From NCBI GenBank assembly GCA_947503775.1, contig CANNFE010000004.1, positions 1 to 64,000 of the forward strand: a DNA stretch of 64,000 nt, read 5' to 3'. Positions 27,370 to 35,747 of the stretch are shown here, one piece after another. The notes under the pieces were generated by a model. That model saw only the letters and a list, made by a program, of their open reading frames with translations. It did no database searches and was not told the DNA's origin. The translations under genes were made by a program, and so were the position numbers. Source of the stretch: an uncultured Paracoccaceae bacterium (GTDB taxonomy: Bacteria; Pseudomonadota; Alphaproteobacteria; Rhodobacterales; Rhodobacteraceae). How positions within the stretch are numbered: the first letter of the stretch is position 1; every line of letters starts with the position of its first letter.

Positions 27370-27393
27370 AGCGTCCTTTGATTCAAGATCTGG

Positions 27394-27425
27394 AAACGGC
27401 CCTGCCCTCAAGGCGGGGCCGTTTT
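27394..27425 (+). terminator. Intrinsic terminator after rpsA
   Basis: AAACGGCCCTGCC and GGCGGGGCCGTTTT pair around a short CTCAA loop with one T-G pair, then TTTTC. It lies 25 bases after the rpsA stop. The following stretch, 27426-27665, shows no gene; it should contain the ihfB promoter. Confidence 0.85.
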
Positions 27426-27665
27426 CGTATCAGGGCCTCGCCGCACGCTTGGCCTGACGCCCCCAGTTTCGCGAATCGCGAGTGGATGCCGCATCGCGGC
27501 ACGACCGGCAAAGACCCGCCCGGTGGCCCAATTGTCCCTCTTTGGGCGGCTCGAGCGGCGTGATTTCCTGTTCTAGAGGCCATCCTGACGGTTTCGTCAT
27601 CCGGGCAACATGCGTATAGTCGTTTGAATAGACTGCACTATCTCAAAAGAGCGCTTGGGGGCCCT

Positions 27666-27953
27666 ATGATCCGATCCGAACTGATTCAAAAGCTCGCCGA
27701 CGAAAACCCCCATCTGTATCAGCGGGATGTCGAGAGGATCGTGAACACCATCTTTGACGAGATCACCAATGCGATGGCCAAGGGCGATCGGGTCGAATTG
27801 CGCGGCTTCGGCGCCTTTTCCGTCAAGAAGCGGGATGCTCGTCAGGGCCGGAACCCAAGGACCGGTGAAACCGTTCAGGTCGAAGAGAAGCATGTGCCGT
27901 TCTTCAAGGCCGGAAAGCTTCTTAGGGACCGACTGAACGGGAATGCGGGGTAA
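27666..27953 (+). CDS. ihfB: Integration host factor subunit beta
   Basis: A 95-residue HU/IHF-family DNA-bending protein. The N-terminal helices ([10 protein letters not shown]) are followed by [22 protein letters not shown], the beta arm whose Pro intercalates in DNA; this arm and the [14 protein letters not shown] ending are typical of IHF-beta. The alpha subunit must be encoded elsewhere. ATG 27666 is preferred to the in-frame ATG 27624 by family length. Position after rpsA and before lapA is conserved in proteobacteria. Confidence 0.95.
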   Translation: MIRSELIQKLADENPHLYQRDVERIVNTIFDEITNAMAKGDRVELRGFGAFSVKKRDARQGRNPRTGETVQVEEKHVPFFKAGKLLRDRLNGNAG

Positions 27954-27957
27954 GCGC

Positions 27958-28347
27958 GTGCGCTATCTGAAATACGGTTTTCTTCTGATCTTGGCGATCT
28001 GCTTGGCGACGGTCGCACTCGCGAACCGTCCGTCCGTGCCGCTCAAGCTGATGCCCGACTGGCTGTGGAGGCTGGTCTCCCGCCCGTCCGAAGTCGAGAC
28101 TGTGCCTGTCGCCGCGCCATCGCTCGAATTGCCGCTCTTTTTCGTCATCCTCGTCAGCGTGGCCGTCGGTCTTTTGATCGGCTTCGTCTGGGAATGGATC
28201 CGCGAGCACAAGCACCGGGCCGAAGCCCGCGAGCGCAAAAAGCACGTCAACCGTCTCGAGGCGGAGGTGACCCGCATGCATAAATCCAAGCACGAGGGCG
28301 AGGACGATGTACTGGCCTTGCTCGAAGAACGGTCCGTAAAGGGCTAG
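27958..28347 (+). CDS. LapA domain-containing inner-membrane protein
   Basis: A 129-residue protein with two membrane helices (about residues 3-20 and 52-72) joined by a short periplasmic loop, then a charged cytoplasmic coiled coil (about 75-120). This fits the LapA/DUF1049 family, which in E. coli takes part in control of lipopolysaccharide synthesis. GTG 27958 is chosen because GGGG lies 7 bases before it and the protein then starts directly with the membrane segment; ATG 27943 overlaps ihfB. The rpsA-ihfB-lapA order supports the call. Confidence 0.8.
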   Translation: MRYLKYGFLLILAICLATVALANRPSVPLKLMPDWLWRLVSRPSEVETVPVAAPSLELPLFFVILVSVAVGLLIGFVWEWIREHKHRAEARERKKHVNRLEAEVTRMHKSKHEGEDDVLALLEERSVKG

Positions 28348-28358
28348 GGCCCAAAACA

Positions 28359-29018
28359 ATGCCGACGCCTCTAAAAATCAAGATCTGCGGTCTGAGGACC
28401 GCAGAGGCGATTGCCGCCTCCGTCGAGGCGGGCGCGGCCTATATCGGGTTTGTCTTCTTTGAGAAATCTCCGCGCTACGTCACCCCGGACATGGCCCGCC
28501 AACTGGCCGCCGATATACCGCCCGAGATCGCGAAAGTCGGCTTGGTGGTGGACCCCAGCGACGACGTTCTGGATACCATTCTCTCTAAGGTCCCGCTCGA
28601 TATTATCCAGCTTCATGGATCGGAACCACCAGGGCGGGTTCTCGAGATCAAGGCGCGCACCGGCCTTCCGGTGATGAAGGCCGTCGGGATCTCCTCGGCA
28701 GGCGATCTCGCCTCTCTGGCCCTTTACGAAGAGGTCGCCGATCAGCTTCTTGTGGACACCAAGGCCCCGAAAGGCTCGGATCTGCCTGGCGGCAATGGCC
28801 TCTCTTTTGACTGGGACCTCATCGCGGACCGACAATGGGCAGTCCCGTGGATGCTTGCCGGTGGGTTGACCACGCAAACGGTCGGCGACGCGATCCGTCG
28901 GACTGGCGCGATGCAACTGGATCTTTCGTCGGGCGTCGAGCGGGCTCCGGGCGTAAAGGATCCCGAGAAGATCCGCGCGTTCATCGCAGCGGCACAAACC
29001 CCAGTGCTCCCGGCCTGA
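28359..29018 (+). CDS. trpF: Phosphoribosylanthranilate isomerase
   Basis: A 219-residue TIM-barrel enzyme for the Amadori step of tryptophan synthesis. Catalytic Cys in KICGLRT (Cys10 region) and Asp in LLVDTKAP (Asp129 region) are present, together with the phosphate-binding AGGLT and DLSSGVE strings. It starts 11 bases after lapA and precedes trpB by 100 bases, giving a trpFB unit. Gene trpA, usually next, is not in the window downstream of trpB. Confidence 0.95.
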   Translation: MPTPLKIKICGLRTAEAIAASVEAGAAYIGFVFFEKSPRYVTPDMARQLAADIPPEIAKVGLVVDPSDDVLDTILSKVPLDIIQLHGSEPPGRVLEIKARTGLPVMKAVGISSAGDLASLALYEEVADQLLVDTKAPKGSDLPGGNGLSFDWDLIADRQWAVPWMLAGGLTTQTVGDAIRRTGAMQLDLSSGVERAPGVKDPEKIRAFIAAAQTPVLPA

Positions 29019-29118
29019 CAAAGACCGCTCCGCCCGATGACGTTTTGTCCTGCCCGGAACGGGTGGAACTAGCGCCCGCTCCTGCGTAAAAGGGAGGGCC
29101 AGACAGGAAAGCGACGCC

Positions 29119-30351
29119 ATGCCCGACGATCTTTTCAACTCGTTCATGAACGGCCCCGATGAGAACGGTCGCTTCGGCCAGTTCGGCGGGCGCTTCGTCT
29201 CAGAAACGCTGATGCCGCTGATCCTCGAACTGGAACGGCAATATGAACATGCAAAGACCGACGACAGCTTCTGGGCCGAGATGCGTGATCTCTGGACCCA
29301 TTATGTCGGACGTCCCAGCCCCATGTATTTCGCAGAGCGTCTGACCCAGCATTTGGGCGGCGCCAAGATCTACCTCAAGCGCGACGAGCTGAATCACACC
29401 GGGGCGCACAAGATCAACAACGTGCTGGGTCAGATCATCCTTGCCCGCCGGATGGGCAAGACCCGGATCATCGCCGAAACGGGCGCCGGGCAGCATGGCG
29501 TCGCAACGGCAACCGTCTGTGCCAAGTTCGGTCTCAAATGCGTTGTCTACATGGGCGCCCACGACGTGGAGCGTCAGGCCCCGAACGTCTTTCGTATGAA
29601 GCTTCTCGGGGCGGAGGTCATCCCCGTCACCTCCGGCAGGGGGACGCTCAAGGACGCGATGAACGATGCCCTGCGCGACTGGGTCACGAATGTCCGCGAT
29701 ACGTTCTATTGCATTGGAACGGTGGCCGGCCCGCATCCCTACCCAGCCATGGTTCGCGACTTTCAGGCCATCATCGGTAAGGAAGCCAAGGACCAGATGA
29801 TGCAGGCCGAAGGACGCCTGCCCGATACGATCATCGCCGCCATCGGTGGCGGATCGAACGCGATGGGCCTCTTTTATCCGTTTCTCGACGACACAGATGT
29901 TTCGATCATCGGCGTCGAAGCGGGCGGCAAGGGCGTGAATGCCAAGATGGAGCATTGCGCCTCGCTCACCGGGGGACGGCCCGGCGTGCTTCATGGCAAC
30001 CGAACCTATCTTCTTCAGGACGATGACGGTCAGATCCTCGAAGGCTTCTCGATTTCGGCGGGCCTCGATTATCCCGGGATCGGGCCAGAGCATTCCTGGC
30101 TCCACGATATCGGCCGGGCCCAGTATGTCGCAATCACCGACCGCGAGGCGCTCGAGGCGTTTCAGCTGTGCTGCGAGATGGAGGGCATCATTCCCGCGCT
30201 CGAGCCCTCCCATGCGCTGGCCCATGTGATGAAGATCGCCCCGGACCTGCCTGCGGATCATCTGATCTGCATGAATATGTGCGGCCGCGGCGACAAGGAC
30301 ATCTTCACGGTCGCCAAGGCCCTCGACGCCAATATTCAGCCGTCGGACTAG
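29119..30351 (+). CDS. trpB: Tryptophan synthase beta chain
   Basis: A 410-residue PLP enzyme that condenses indole with serine. The PLP lysine is Lys98 in HTGAHKINN, the phosphate-binding glycine string is GGGSNAMG near residue 240, and ETGAGQHG is the catalytic-side loop. Length is normal for TrpB1. AGGAAAG lies before the ATG. The partner alpha subunit is not encoded next to it: a hairpin and an unrelated locus follow. Confidence 0.97.
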   Translation: MPDDLFNSFMNGPDENGRFGQFGGRFVSETLMPLILELERQYEHAKTDDSFWAEMRDLWTHYVGRPSPMYFAERLTQHLGGAKIYLKRDELNHTGAHKINNVLGQIILARRMGKTRIIAETGAGQHGVATATVCAKFGLKCVVYMGAHDVERQAPNVFRMKLLGAEVIPVTSGRGTLKDAMNDALRDWVTNVRDTFYCIGTVAGPHPYPAMVRDFQAIIGKEAKDQMMQAEGRLPDTIIAAIGGGSNAMGLFYPFLDDTDVSIIGVEAGGKGVNAKMEHCASLTGGRPGVLHGNRTYLLQDDDGQILEGFSISAGLDYPGIGPEHSWLHDIGRAQYVAITDREALEAFQLCCEMEGIIPALEPSHALAHVMKIAPDLPADHLICMNMCGRGDKDIFTVAKALDANIQPSD

Positions 30352-30393
30352 GTCTAAGCCTAGAGATCTACGCGCCATTTTGCGTCTAAACTC

Positions 30394-30429
30394 AAGGAAT
30401 AGGCCGCCTAATCTGGCGGTTTATTCCTT
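30394..30429. terminator. Long hairpin after trpB
   Basis: AAGGAATAGGCCGCC pairs with GGCGGTTTATTCCTT along 15 positions (two G-U pairs) around the loop TAATCT, 42 bases after trpB. It is the most stable-looking hairpin in this part. It lacks a long T-run, but the AT-rich base of the stem fits a terminator. The rest of 30352-30569 shows only the presumed promoter of the EF-hand gene. Confidence 0.65.
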
Positions 30430-30569
30430 TCCTACCCCTTGTAGAACATCTTCGGTCTATTCCCCAAGGTCGATAGAGAACCTTGCGAGATCGGTCATGT
30501 CTGCCCTGGCAACACGCAGATTTGGGTGCCGCGACAGTGCAACAGGATCGATCTGGAAAGGATAAGACA

Positions 30570-31040
30570 ATGGAAAAGACATGTAGGCTCACCGCTCTCT
30601 CGGCTGCCTTTCTTCTCACGGCGACAACGGCGATAGCTCAAGGTGTGCCTTTCGCGGATGTCGACGCAAACGGCGACGGCGAGCTTTCCTTTGCCGAGCT
30701 CGAGCAGGTGTTTAGCACCCGAAGCGCCGCACAACTCATGTCGCGCGACGACGACAATGATGGCCGCGTGTCTCTGGCCGAGATGTCGGACGATGATGAC
30801 GACGACGGCGACGATCGCGACGACCGGGCGCGCGACGACAATGACGACGATGACGACGACGGGGGTGACCGGGACGCAAGCGACAGCCGCGACCGGGATG
30901 ACGAAGACGGCGGCGACACCGGCGGACGCGACGATGATGACGACGATAGCGGCAGCGACAATGACAGCAGCGATGATGATGACGACGACGATGATGATAG
31001 CGATGAAAACGATGACGACGATGACGACGATGACGACTAA
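30570..31040 (+). CDS. Exported EF-hand protein with Asp-rich tail
   Basis: A 156-residue protein. A Sec signal peptide covers about residues 1-23 (ending AIA). Two canonical EF-hand loops follow: Asp32-Glu43 (DANGDGELSFAE) and Asp60-Glu71 (DDDNDGRVSLAE), each with Gly at loop position 6 and Glu at 12. From residue 73 to the end about 53 of 84 residues are Asp, in runs of up to nine, with Gly, Ser, Asn and Arg between. It should be periplasmic or secreted and bind calcium through the EF-hands and loosely through the tail. AAAGGA precedes the ATG. No function is known. It heads a three-gene group with the PepSY-like and LuxR-type genes. Confidence 0.75.
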   Translation: MEKTCRLTALSAAFLLTATTAIAQGVPFADVDANGDGELSFAELEQVFSTRSAAQLMSRDDDNDGRVSLAEMSDDDDDDGDDRDDRARDDNDDDDDDGGDRDASDSRDRDDEDGGDTGGRDDDDDDSGSDNDSSDDDDDDDDDSDENDDDDDDDDD

Positions 31041-31062
31041 TCGTTTGATTGATCATGCCGAT

Positions 31063-31082
31063 GACGCGGTTTAGCGTCTTTT
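31063..31082 (+). terminator. Weak hairpin with T-run between EF-hand and PepSY-like genes
   Basis: GACGC / GCGTC form a 5-base stem with a GGTTTA loop and are followed by TTTT. It lies 22 bases after the EF-hand gene and may end part of the transcripts, giving more of the first protein than of the second. Confidence 0.4.
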
Positions 31083-31088
31083 GCCAAA

Positions 31089-31127
31089 GGTCCCTGCTGC
31101 GCCTGCAGCGGGGATCTCCTGTTGGAG
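31089..31127 (+). promoter_or_regulatory. Leader hairpins that can hide the PepSY-like gene ribosome binding site
   Basis: GGTCCCTGCTGC (31089-31100) pairs with GCAGCGGGGATC (31105-31116) along 12 positions with two G-U pairs. Directly after it, CTCC (31116-31119) can pair with GGAG (31124-31127), which is the ribosome binding site of the GTG start at 31138. Thermosensor- or protein-dependent translation control is conceivable but unproven. Confidence 0.35.
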
Positions 31128-31137
31128 GTTATGTCGC

Positions 31138-31662
31138 GTGAGACCGTTTATTCTTTGTCTGGCCTTCACGATCGGGCAGCTCGTCGCGACCGCGGCGAGC
31201 GCGCAATCGCTCGAGCGCAGCATCACGCAGCAGCTTCGCGATCAGGGATATCAGCGGATTGAAAGTGGAACCACGCTTCTGGGCCGGTTGCGGATCACCG
31301 CAACGGCTGGCAATCAGCGACGTGAAATCGTCGTAAATCCTCAGACCGGTGTGATCTTGCGGGACTCGACCACGACGACGAACCGCCGAGGCGTGACACC
31401 GCGCCTTTTGGATCGGCGAGACGACAACGATGACAATTCAAGCAGCCGGGACAACGACAATGGCGGCGGATCTGGTGGAGGCGGCGGATCCCGCGATGAC
31501 GACGACGACGATAGTGGCGGCGGCTCTGGTGGTGGAGGCTCCGGTGGTGGAGGCTCAGGCGGCGGTGGTGGATCGGATAATGGCGGATCCGACGATGATG
31601 ACGATGATGACGGGGGGGATGATGGCGATGACGACGATGATGGAGACGACACGGACGATTGA
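31138..31662 (+). CDS. Exported PepSY-like protein with Asp/Gly-rich tail
   Basis: A 174-residue protein. The signal peptide covers about residues 1-22 (ending ASA). Residues about 23-85 resemble a single PepSY-type module (ITQQLRDQGYQRIESG, then REIVVNPQTGVILRD), a fold that often binds or inhibits peptidases. From about 97 the chain is low complexity: DDNDDN, then runs of GGGGS, then a terminal Asp-rich block. The start is GTG 31138 after GGAGG; the ATG at 31131 is out of frame. The tail resembles that of the preceding EF-hand protein, suggesting a joint role, possibly in ion-rich envelope chemistry. Function is unknown. Confidence 0.65.
   Translation: MRPFILCLAFTIGQLVATAASAQSLERSITQQLRDQGYQRIESGTTLLGRLRITATAGNQRREIVVNPQTGVILRDSTTTTNRRGVTPRLLDRRDDNDDNSSSRDNDNGGGSGGGGGSRDDDDDDSGGGSGGGGSGGGGSGGGGGSDNGGSDDDDDDDGGDDGDDDDDGDDTDD
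31528..31557 (+). repeat. 15-base tandem repeat coding for GGGGS units
   Basis: GGTGGTGGAGGCTCC is followed at once by GGTGGTGGAGGCTCA, 14 of 15 bases identical, inside the PepSY-like gene. Degenerate units flank it. Such arrays can change in copy number by slippage. Confidence 0.8.
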
Positions 31663-31721
31663 AGATCGTCTTGAGATCCACCGCCTGATTCTATCGACCT
31701 GAGACTGAGGACGCACTGGGA

Positions 31722-32225
31722 ATGACACGGACTTGGCTTATCGGGCTAACGCTCCTGATTCAAAGCGCCTGTGCCATCTTTTTCGTGTCCGATATCGTCA
31801 TTTCCGTCCTCGGCCTGGGTGTCGCTCCGATCAGCTGGAGGATCCACGAGGCGATCGAAATCGGCGCCTCGGTCGGATTGCTGCTTGGCCTGATCGTCGG
31901 CGCGGTCCTTCTGCGGAACACATTGCAACGGAACCGGCGCGTCGAGGAACAGCTTCGGGCAGCGTCCGGCGCGTTTCTCGATCTTATGGAAGAGCGGTTC
32001 GATCAATGGGGCCTGACCCCGGCCGAGCGTGATGTCGCCCTTTTTGCCATCAAAGGGTTCTCCACCAACGAAATTGCCGGGATGCGCGAGACCTCCGAAG
32101 GGACGGTCAAGGCACAGACGAATGCAATCTACAGAAAGGCAGGGGTCGGCGGTCGCCCACAGCTTTTGAGCCTCTTTATCGAGGATCTGATGGGCGAGGG
32201 ACTTGCCGGATCAAGCAGCTCCTAG
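31722..32225 (+). CDS. Membrane-anchored LuxR-type helix-turn-helix regulator
   Basis: A 167-residue protein. Two membrane helices (about residues 5-31 and 46-66) are joined by a loop of about 14 residues; a short linker helix (67-95) leads to a LuxR/GerE-type DNA-binding domain (about 98-150) beginning LTPAERDVALFAIKGFSTNEIA. There is no receiver or ligand-binding domain, so any signal must enter through the membrane part or a partner. It lies 59 bases after the PepSY-like gene and probably controls this group. Its stop overlaps the convergent DUF2237 stop through a shared CTAG. Confidence 0.75.
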   Translation: MTRTWLIGLTLLIQSACAIFFVSDIVISVLGLGVAPISWRIHEAIEIGASVGLLLGLIVGAVLLRNTLQRNRRVEEQLRAASGAFLDLMEERFDQWGLTPAERDVALFAIKGFSTNEIAGMRETSEGTVKAQTNAIYRKAGVGGRPQLLSLFIEDLMGEGLAGSSSS

Positions 32226-32593
32226 CCGCGCGCATGGGCCTTGAGAACATCGAGAGGCACAATATCCAGCGCCCGTTGATGGGTCGCCTCCAGATGCACC
32301 GCCGGAGCGCATCTCTCCTCAACCGCCTGAAGGAAACGGCCCGCGCAGACGCACCAGTGATCGCCGGGATTGAGCCCCGGGAAATCGAACTCCGGCCTGG
32401 GGGTCGAAAGATCGTTGCCGACATATTTGGAAAAGGCCAGAAATTCCGCGGTCAGACTGACACAGACCGTGTGAGAGCCCTGATCGGCCGCGCAGGTATC
32501 GCAAGAGCCGTTCCGAAAGAATCCGGTGACGGGGTCCGATGAGCAGGACGCAAGAGGCGTGCCCAGAACATTGACTGACGGTTCCTTTTCCAT
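32222..32593 (-). CDS. DUF2237 family protein
   Basis: A 123-residue soluble protein of the DUF2237 family, recognised by NVLGTPLASCSSDPVTGFFR at the N-terminus, then HTVCVSLTAEFLAFSK, GNDLSTPRPEFDFPGL and GDHWCVCAGRF. Several conserved Cys and Asp/His residues suggest metal binding, but the function is unknown. It is a lone leftward gene, tail to tail with the LuxR-type regulator; its last codon overlaps that gene by 4 bases. Confidence 0.85.
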   Translation of the reverse strand: MEKEPSVNVLGTPLASCSSDPVTGFFRNGSCDTCAADQGSHTVCVSLTAEFLAFSKYVGNDLSTPRPEFDFPGLNPGDHWCVCAGRFLQAVEERCAPAVHLEATHQRALDIVPLDVLKAHARG

Positions 32594-33291
32594 AGCTCTC
32601 TTCTACGCGACGAAAGACCGGACACAAAGAGATGTCTCAAGACGCCCTTCGATGGTAGATCAGGATCGATTTACTCAACTCAAGGATGTAGGATTAGCGG
32701 GCCGGTTTTGAGCCCGGCATCGACCAGCCTCCAAGATCCGGACCGGGCCGACCTGCAAACGACTGATTGCCGTGGATAATCCAAGAACCGGGACCGATCG
32801 GATGATCACGAAATGGGTTCTGCCATGCGACCCTGCGATCTTAAGCGTGAACAATTCTGTCGATTCCATGACAACAGTCGCCTGACAGTGAACAAGATTA
32901 GGTCCCAAAAACTTCGGATTGGCCAACGATATCGAATAGCAGAAACGTTCTTTGATTCGGACACGACCTTGATAGCTCCGCGGATATACATGGCCAGGCC
33001 TGCAACCGATTGCCTCAGCGCGATCGGCGAAAAGTCGGGCATGCATCTGGGGCGTGGCGCATCGGGCAGGGTTCAAGCGACCCTTGCTTCCCCCAGCCGG
33101 ACAAAAAGCAGCTCGTATGCCGGGCTGTCCTGGGATCCGGTTGATCGTCCCGATGATGCTCTTCAACGCCTGATCGAAACGAATTCGAAACTGGGGGCAA
33201 TCGGCCCAAAGCCGATAGTCACGCCCTTCGCATAAAGACCCGTTGCCCCGAGAGGGACATAACGACCGCGATGCAGATCACGGTCCCGCAT
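32594..33291. other. Gene-poor stretch
   Basis: About 700 bases with no gene I can support. Open frames exist on both strands (32675-33166 minus, 32813-33235 plus) but lack good ribosome binding sites and family features, and base composition is lower in GC than the neighbours. A short GCCGG / CCGGC hairpin lies near 32700-32717. It may be a decayed gene or regulatory DNA. Confidence 0.5.
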
Positions 33292-33327
33292 AAAAAAGCC
33301 CCGTTTCCGGCCATGACGGAACGGGGC
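33292..33327 (-). terminator. Leftward intrinsic terminator, possible small RNA end
   Basis: Read on the minus strand, GCCCCGTTCCG and CGGAAACGGGGC pair (one bulged A) around TCATGGC and are followed by TTTTTT. It is a textbook terminator for leftward transcription, yet no minus-strand gene lies between it and the rightward gene starting at 33423. A second GGGG / CCCC hairpin lies just upstream (33336-33357). Confidence 0.7.
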
Positions 33328-33422
33328 CCAGAAGACCCCGGGGCACCTCACCCCGATCAAAACAGAAACGAAGCGCGCTGCCATAGGTGCGCGTCTTACG
33401 ACGAACGGATTGGAGAAAGCAG

Positions 33423-34592
33423 ATGAACACTGTTTGGAGCGCCCTTAGAGCGACAGTTGCGGGAGCCTTGATCGCCACCGCAGGTCAGGCCCAGGAAGGT
33501 GTGACCGACAGCACCGTGACCTTTGCACAGGTCGCGGCTTTCGAAGGTCCCGCCTCCGCACTGGGCGAAGGAATGCGGATCGGTCTTGAGGCCGCTTTTG
33601 CGCAAGCCAATGAGAATGGCGGCGTGCATGGCCGCCAGATCATGCTCGAGACATTCGATGACGGCTACGAGCCGGACCAGTCCATCGCCCAGTTCAACAA
33701 AGTCATCGAAGGCGACGGTCATCTCGGCTTTATCGGGCCGGTCGGCACGCCGACAACGCTTGTGACCCAGCCGATCGCCACCGAGGCGGGCATGCCGTTC
33801 ATCGGGCCGTTCACCGGTGCGGGCTTCCTGCGGGAGGCGAGCCACGGCAACATCTACAACATTCGCGCGACCTATGCCGCCGAAACCGAAGCCTGGATGC
33901 AGTATCTGGTCGATTCCGAAGGGATGACCGACATCGCGATGCTCTATCAGGATGACGGCTTCGGCTATGTCGGCCTCGACGGTGTCGAAAAGGCACTCGG
34001 CCGCCGCGATATGGAGCTGATCTCGAAAGGCACCTATACCCGCAACACGCTCGACGTCGAAGCGGCGTTGGAGACGATCAAGGCATCGAACCCGCAAGCC
34101 GTCGTCATGGTCGGCGCCTATGCGCCCTGCGCCGAATTCATCAAACAGGCCAAGGCGGCCGGCATGACCGACGTGACCTTCGTCAATATCTCCTTCGTGA
34201 ACTCCAAGGCGTTGTCGCAGGCCCTCGGCGATCAGGGGGAAGGCGTCATCGTCAGCCAGGTCGTTCCCTTCCCGCTGAACGGATCGATCCCGGTCGTGTC
34301 CGACTACATGGGCGCTCTTCTCAGCACAGGCCAGGCCAGCGAGCTCGGCTTTACCTCGCTCGAGGGCTACCTGGTCGGTCGGCTTACGATCGATGCACTT
34401 CGCAACTCCGGGCCCAAACTGACCCGCGAGAAGTTTCTCTACACGCTGAATGCGATGCGCAGCGTCGATCTGGGCGGCCTGGAACTGGTTTATGACGAAG
34501 GTGACAACCAGGGTCTCGACGAAGTCTTCCTCACACGGATCACGGATACAGGGAGCCTCGAAGCTGTCGTCACGGACGGCCCGCAGGGGTAA
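33423..34592 (+). CDS. Periplasmic branched-chain-amino-acid-type ABC substrate-binding protein
   Basis: A 389-residue exported binding protein of the LivK/Peripla_BP_6 type. The signal peptide covers about residues 1-23 (ending GQA). Typical strings are GEGMRIGLEAAFAQANENGGVHGR, here split over residues about 46-70, and FIGPVGTPTT near 103. These proteins bind Leu/Ile/Val, amides, urea or aromatic acids; the ligand is not evident. No permease or ATPase gene is nearby, so it is an orphan component. The start follows GGAGAAAG. A bidirectional terminator follows. Confidence 0.85.
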   Translation: MNTVWSALRATVAGALIATAGQAQEGVTDSTVTFAQVAAFEGPASALGEGMRIGLEAAFAQANENGGVHGRQIMLETFDDGYEPDQSIAQFNKVIEGDGHLGFIGPVGTPTTLVTQPIATEAGMPFIGPFTGAGFLREASHGNIYNIRATYAAETEAWMQYLVDSEGMTDIAMLYQDDGFGYVGLDGVEKALGRRDMELISKGTYTRNTLDVEAALETIKASNPQAVVMVGAYAPCAEFIKQAKAAGMTDVTFVNISFVNSKALSQALGDQGEGVIVSQVVPFPLNGSIPVVSDYMGALLSTGQASELGFTSLEGYLVGRLTIDALRNSGPKLTREKFLYTLNAMRSVDLGGLELVYDEGDNQGLDEVFLTRITDTGSLEAVVTDGPQG

Positions 34593-34611
34593 GCCGCACA
34601 GATATCAAACT

Positions 34612-34643
34612 AAAGGCGCGTTCAGGAAACTGGACGCGCCTTT
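34612..34643. terminator. Bidirectional terminator between binding-protein gene and irr
   Basis: AAAGGCGCGTTCAG pairs with CTGGACGCGCCTTT (one T-G pair) around a GAAA tetraloop. The AAA/TTT ends serve both the rightward binding-protein gene and leftward irr, whose stop is at 34669. Confidence 0.85.
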
Positions 34644-34668
34644 GTCGTTCTGAACGTGCTGGATAAAA

Positions 34669-35091
34669 TCAGGTGCGGCGCAGGCGGATGACCACATCGA
34701 CCTTCGCGATCTCGGCCCCCTGCGGCGCGGTCGGCAAACGATGGATCTCAAGCTCTTCGGCAGGCGCATCAGACAGCGTTGCGCTGTCTTCCCAGAAGAA
34801 ATGGGGATGATCGCTCATATTCGTGTCGAAATAGCTCTTGGAGCCATCGACCGTGATCTCGCGCATCAGACCCGCATCGCAAAACGCCTTGAGCGTATTA
34901 TAGACCGTGGCCAGCGACACTTTCTCGCCGCTGCGGCAGGCCGCGTCATAAAGACTTTCCGCCGTGACATGACGATCTTGTCCATCGCCGACAAGGAGCG
35001 AGGCGAGCGACATGCGTTGGCGGGTCGGACGCAAGCCTGCATTGGCAAGCCACTCTTCCCCCCGGCGCGTATGAGTCTTCTGATCGGTCAT
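34669..35091 (-). CDS. irr: Iron response regulator of the Fur family
   Basis: A 140-residue Fur-family repressor. The DNA-binding part contains LRPTRQRMSLASLLV and VSLATVYNTLKAF; the metal/haem region holds HPHFFWED, the His-rich motif of Irr. Irr controls haem and iron genes and in alphaproteobacteria responds to haem rather than free iron. ATG 35091 is taken as start by family length; a TTG at 35127 is possible. It diverges from fabA 130 bases away, a conserved arrangement in this class. Confidence 0.85.
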   Translation of the reverse strand: MTDQKTHTRRGEEWLANAGLRPTRQRMSLASLLVGDGQDRHVTAESLYDAACRSGEKVSLATVYNTLKAFCDAGLMREITVDGSKSYFDTNMSDHPHFFWEDSATLSDAPAEELEIHRLPTAPQGAEIAKVDVVIRLRRT

Positions 35092-35221
35092 CCTTCTCTT
35101 ATATGGGGGAAGCTGTTGATGGTTCAAACTATTTCGAGAAAACCGGCCTTTGCTTGCTCTCTGCGAACCCGCGATGATAGACGGGCTGGCAACAGATCGT
35201 GCAGTGCAAGGATCGCCGCCT

Positions 35222-35734
35222 ATGGCCGACTACCCGACCCACTTTGACAAAGAAGCCCTGCTGCAATGCGCGCGGGGCGAGCTTTTCGGTCCGGGAAACG
35301 CACAATTACCCGAACCGCCCATGCTCATGATGGACCGGATCACGGACGTCTCCGGCGATGGCGGGGCGAACGGGAAGGGACATATTACCGCAGAGCTCGA
35401 TATCACGCCGGATCTGTGGTTCTTCCCCTGCCATTTTCCCGGAAACCCGGTGATGCCAGGCTGTCTGATGGTCGATGGTCTGTGGCAGCTCACGGGATTC
35501 AATCTCGGCTGGCGCGGCTGGCAGGGACAGGGCTTCGCGCTCGGCGCCGGCGAGGTCAAGCTCAGTGGGATGGTCCGCCCCGATCGCAAACTGGTTCGCT
35601 ATGAGATCAATTTCACACGGGTGATCGACCGCAAGCTCAAGATGGGCGTTGCGGATGGAACGGTCTTTGCAGATGACGAAGAGGTCTGCACCGTGACAGG
35701 CATGAAGGTCGGTCTTGCGACCGCTGAAAGCTGA
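35222..35734 (+). CDS. fabA: 3-hydroxydecanoyl-ACP dehydratase/isomerase
   Basis: A 170-residue hot-dog-fold enzyme that dehydrates 3-hydroxydecanoyl-ACP and isomerises the product to cis-3-decenoyl-ACP, the branch point to unsaturated fatty acids. The catalytic His71 is in [19 protein letters not shown], where the Asp partner follows. Length equals E. coli FabA. AAGGA lies about 9 bases before ATG 35222. It is first in the fabA-fabB-fabI operon. Confidence 0.97.
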   Translation: MADYPTHFDKEALLQCARGELFGPGNAQLPEPPMLMMDRITDVSGDGGANGKGHITAELDITPDLWFFPCHFPGNPVMPGCLMVDGLWQLTGFNLGWRGWQGQGFALGAGEVKLSGMVRPDRKLVRYEINFTRVIDRKLKMGVADGTVFADDEEVCTVTGMKVGLATAES

Positions 35735-35747
35735 AGGGAGATCGCCG

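Noticed and set aside
30638-31652. Ser/Pro- and His/Arg-rich open frames antisense to the acidic-protein genes
   Set aside because: They are the direct complements of Asp and Gly codon repeats.
32675-33235. Two overlapping open frames on opposite strands in the gene-poor stretch
   Set aside because: Neither has a good ribosome binding site, known motif or neighbour logic.
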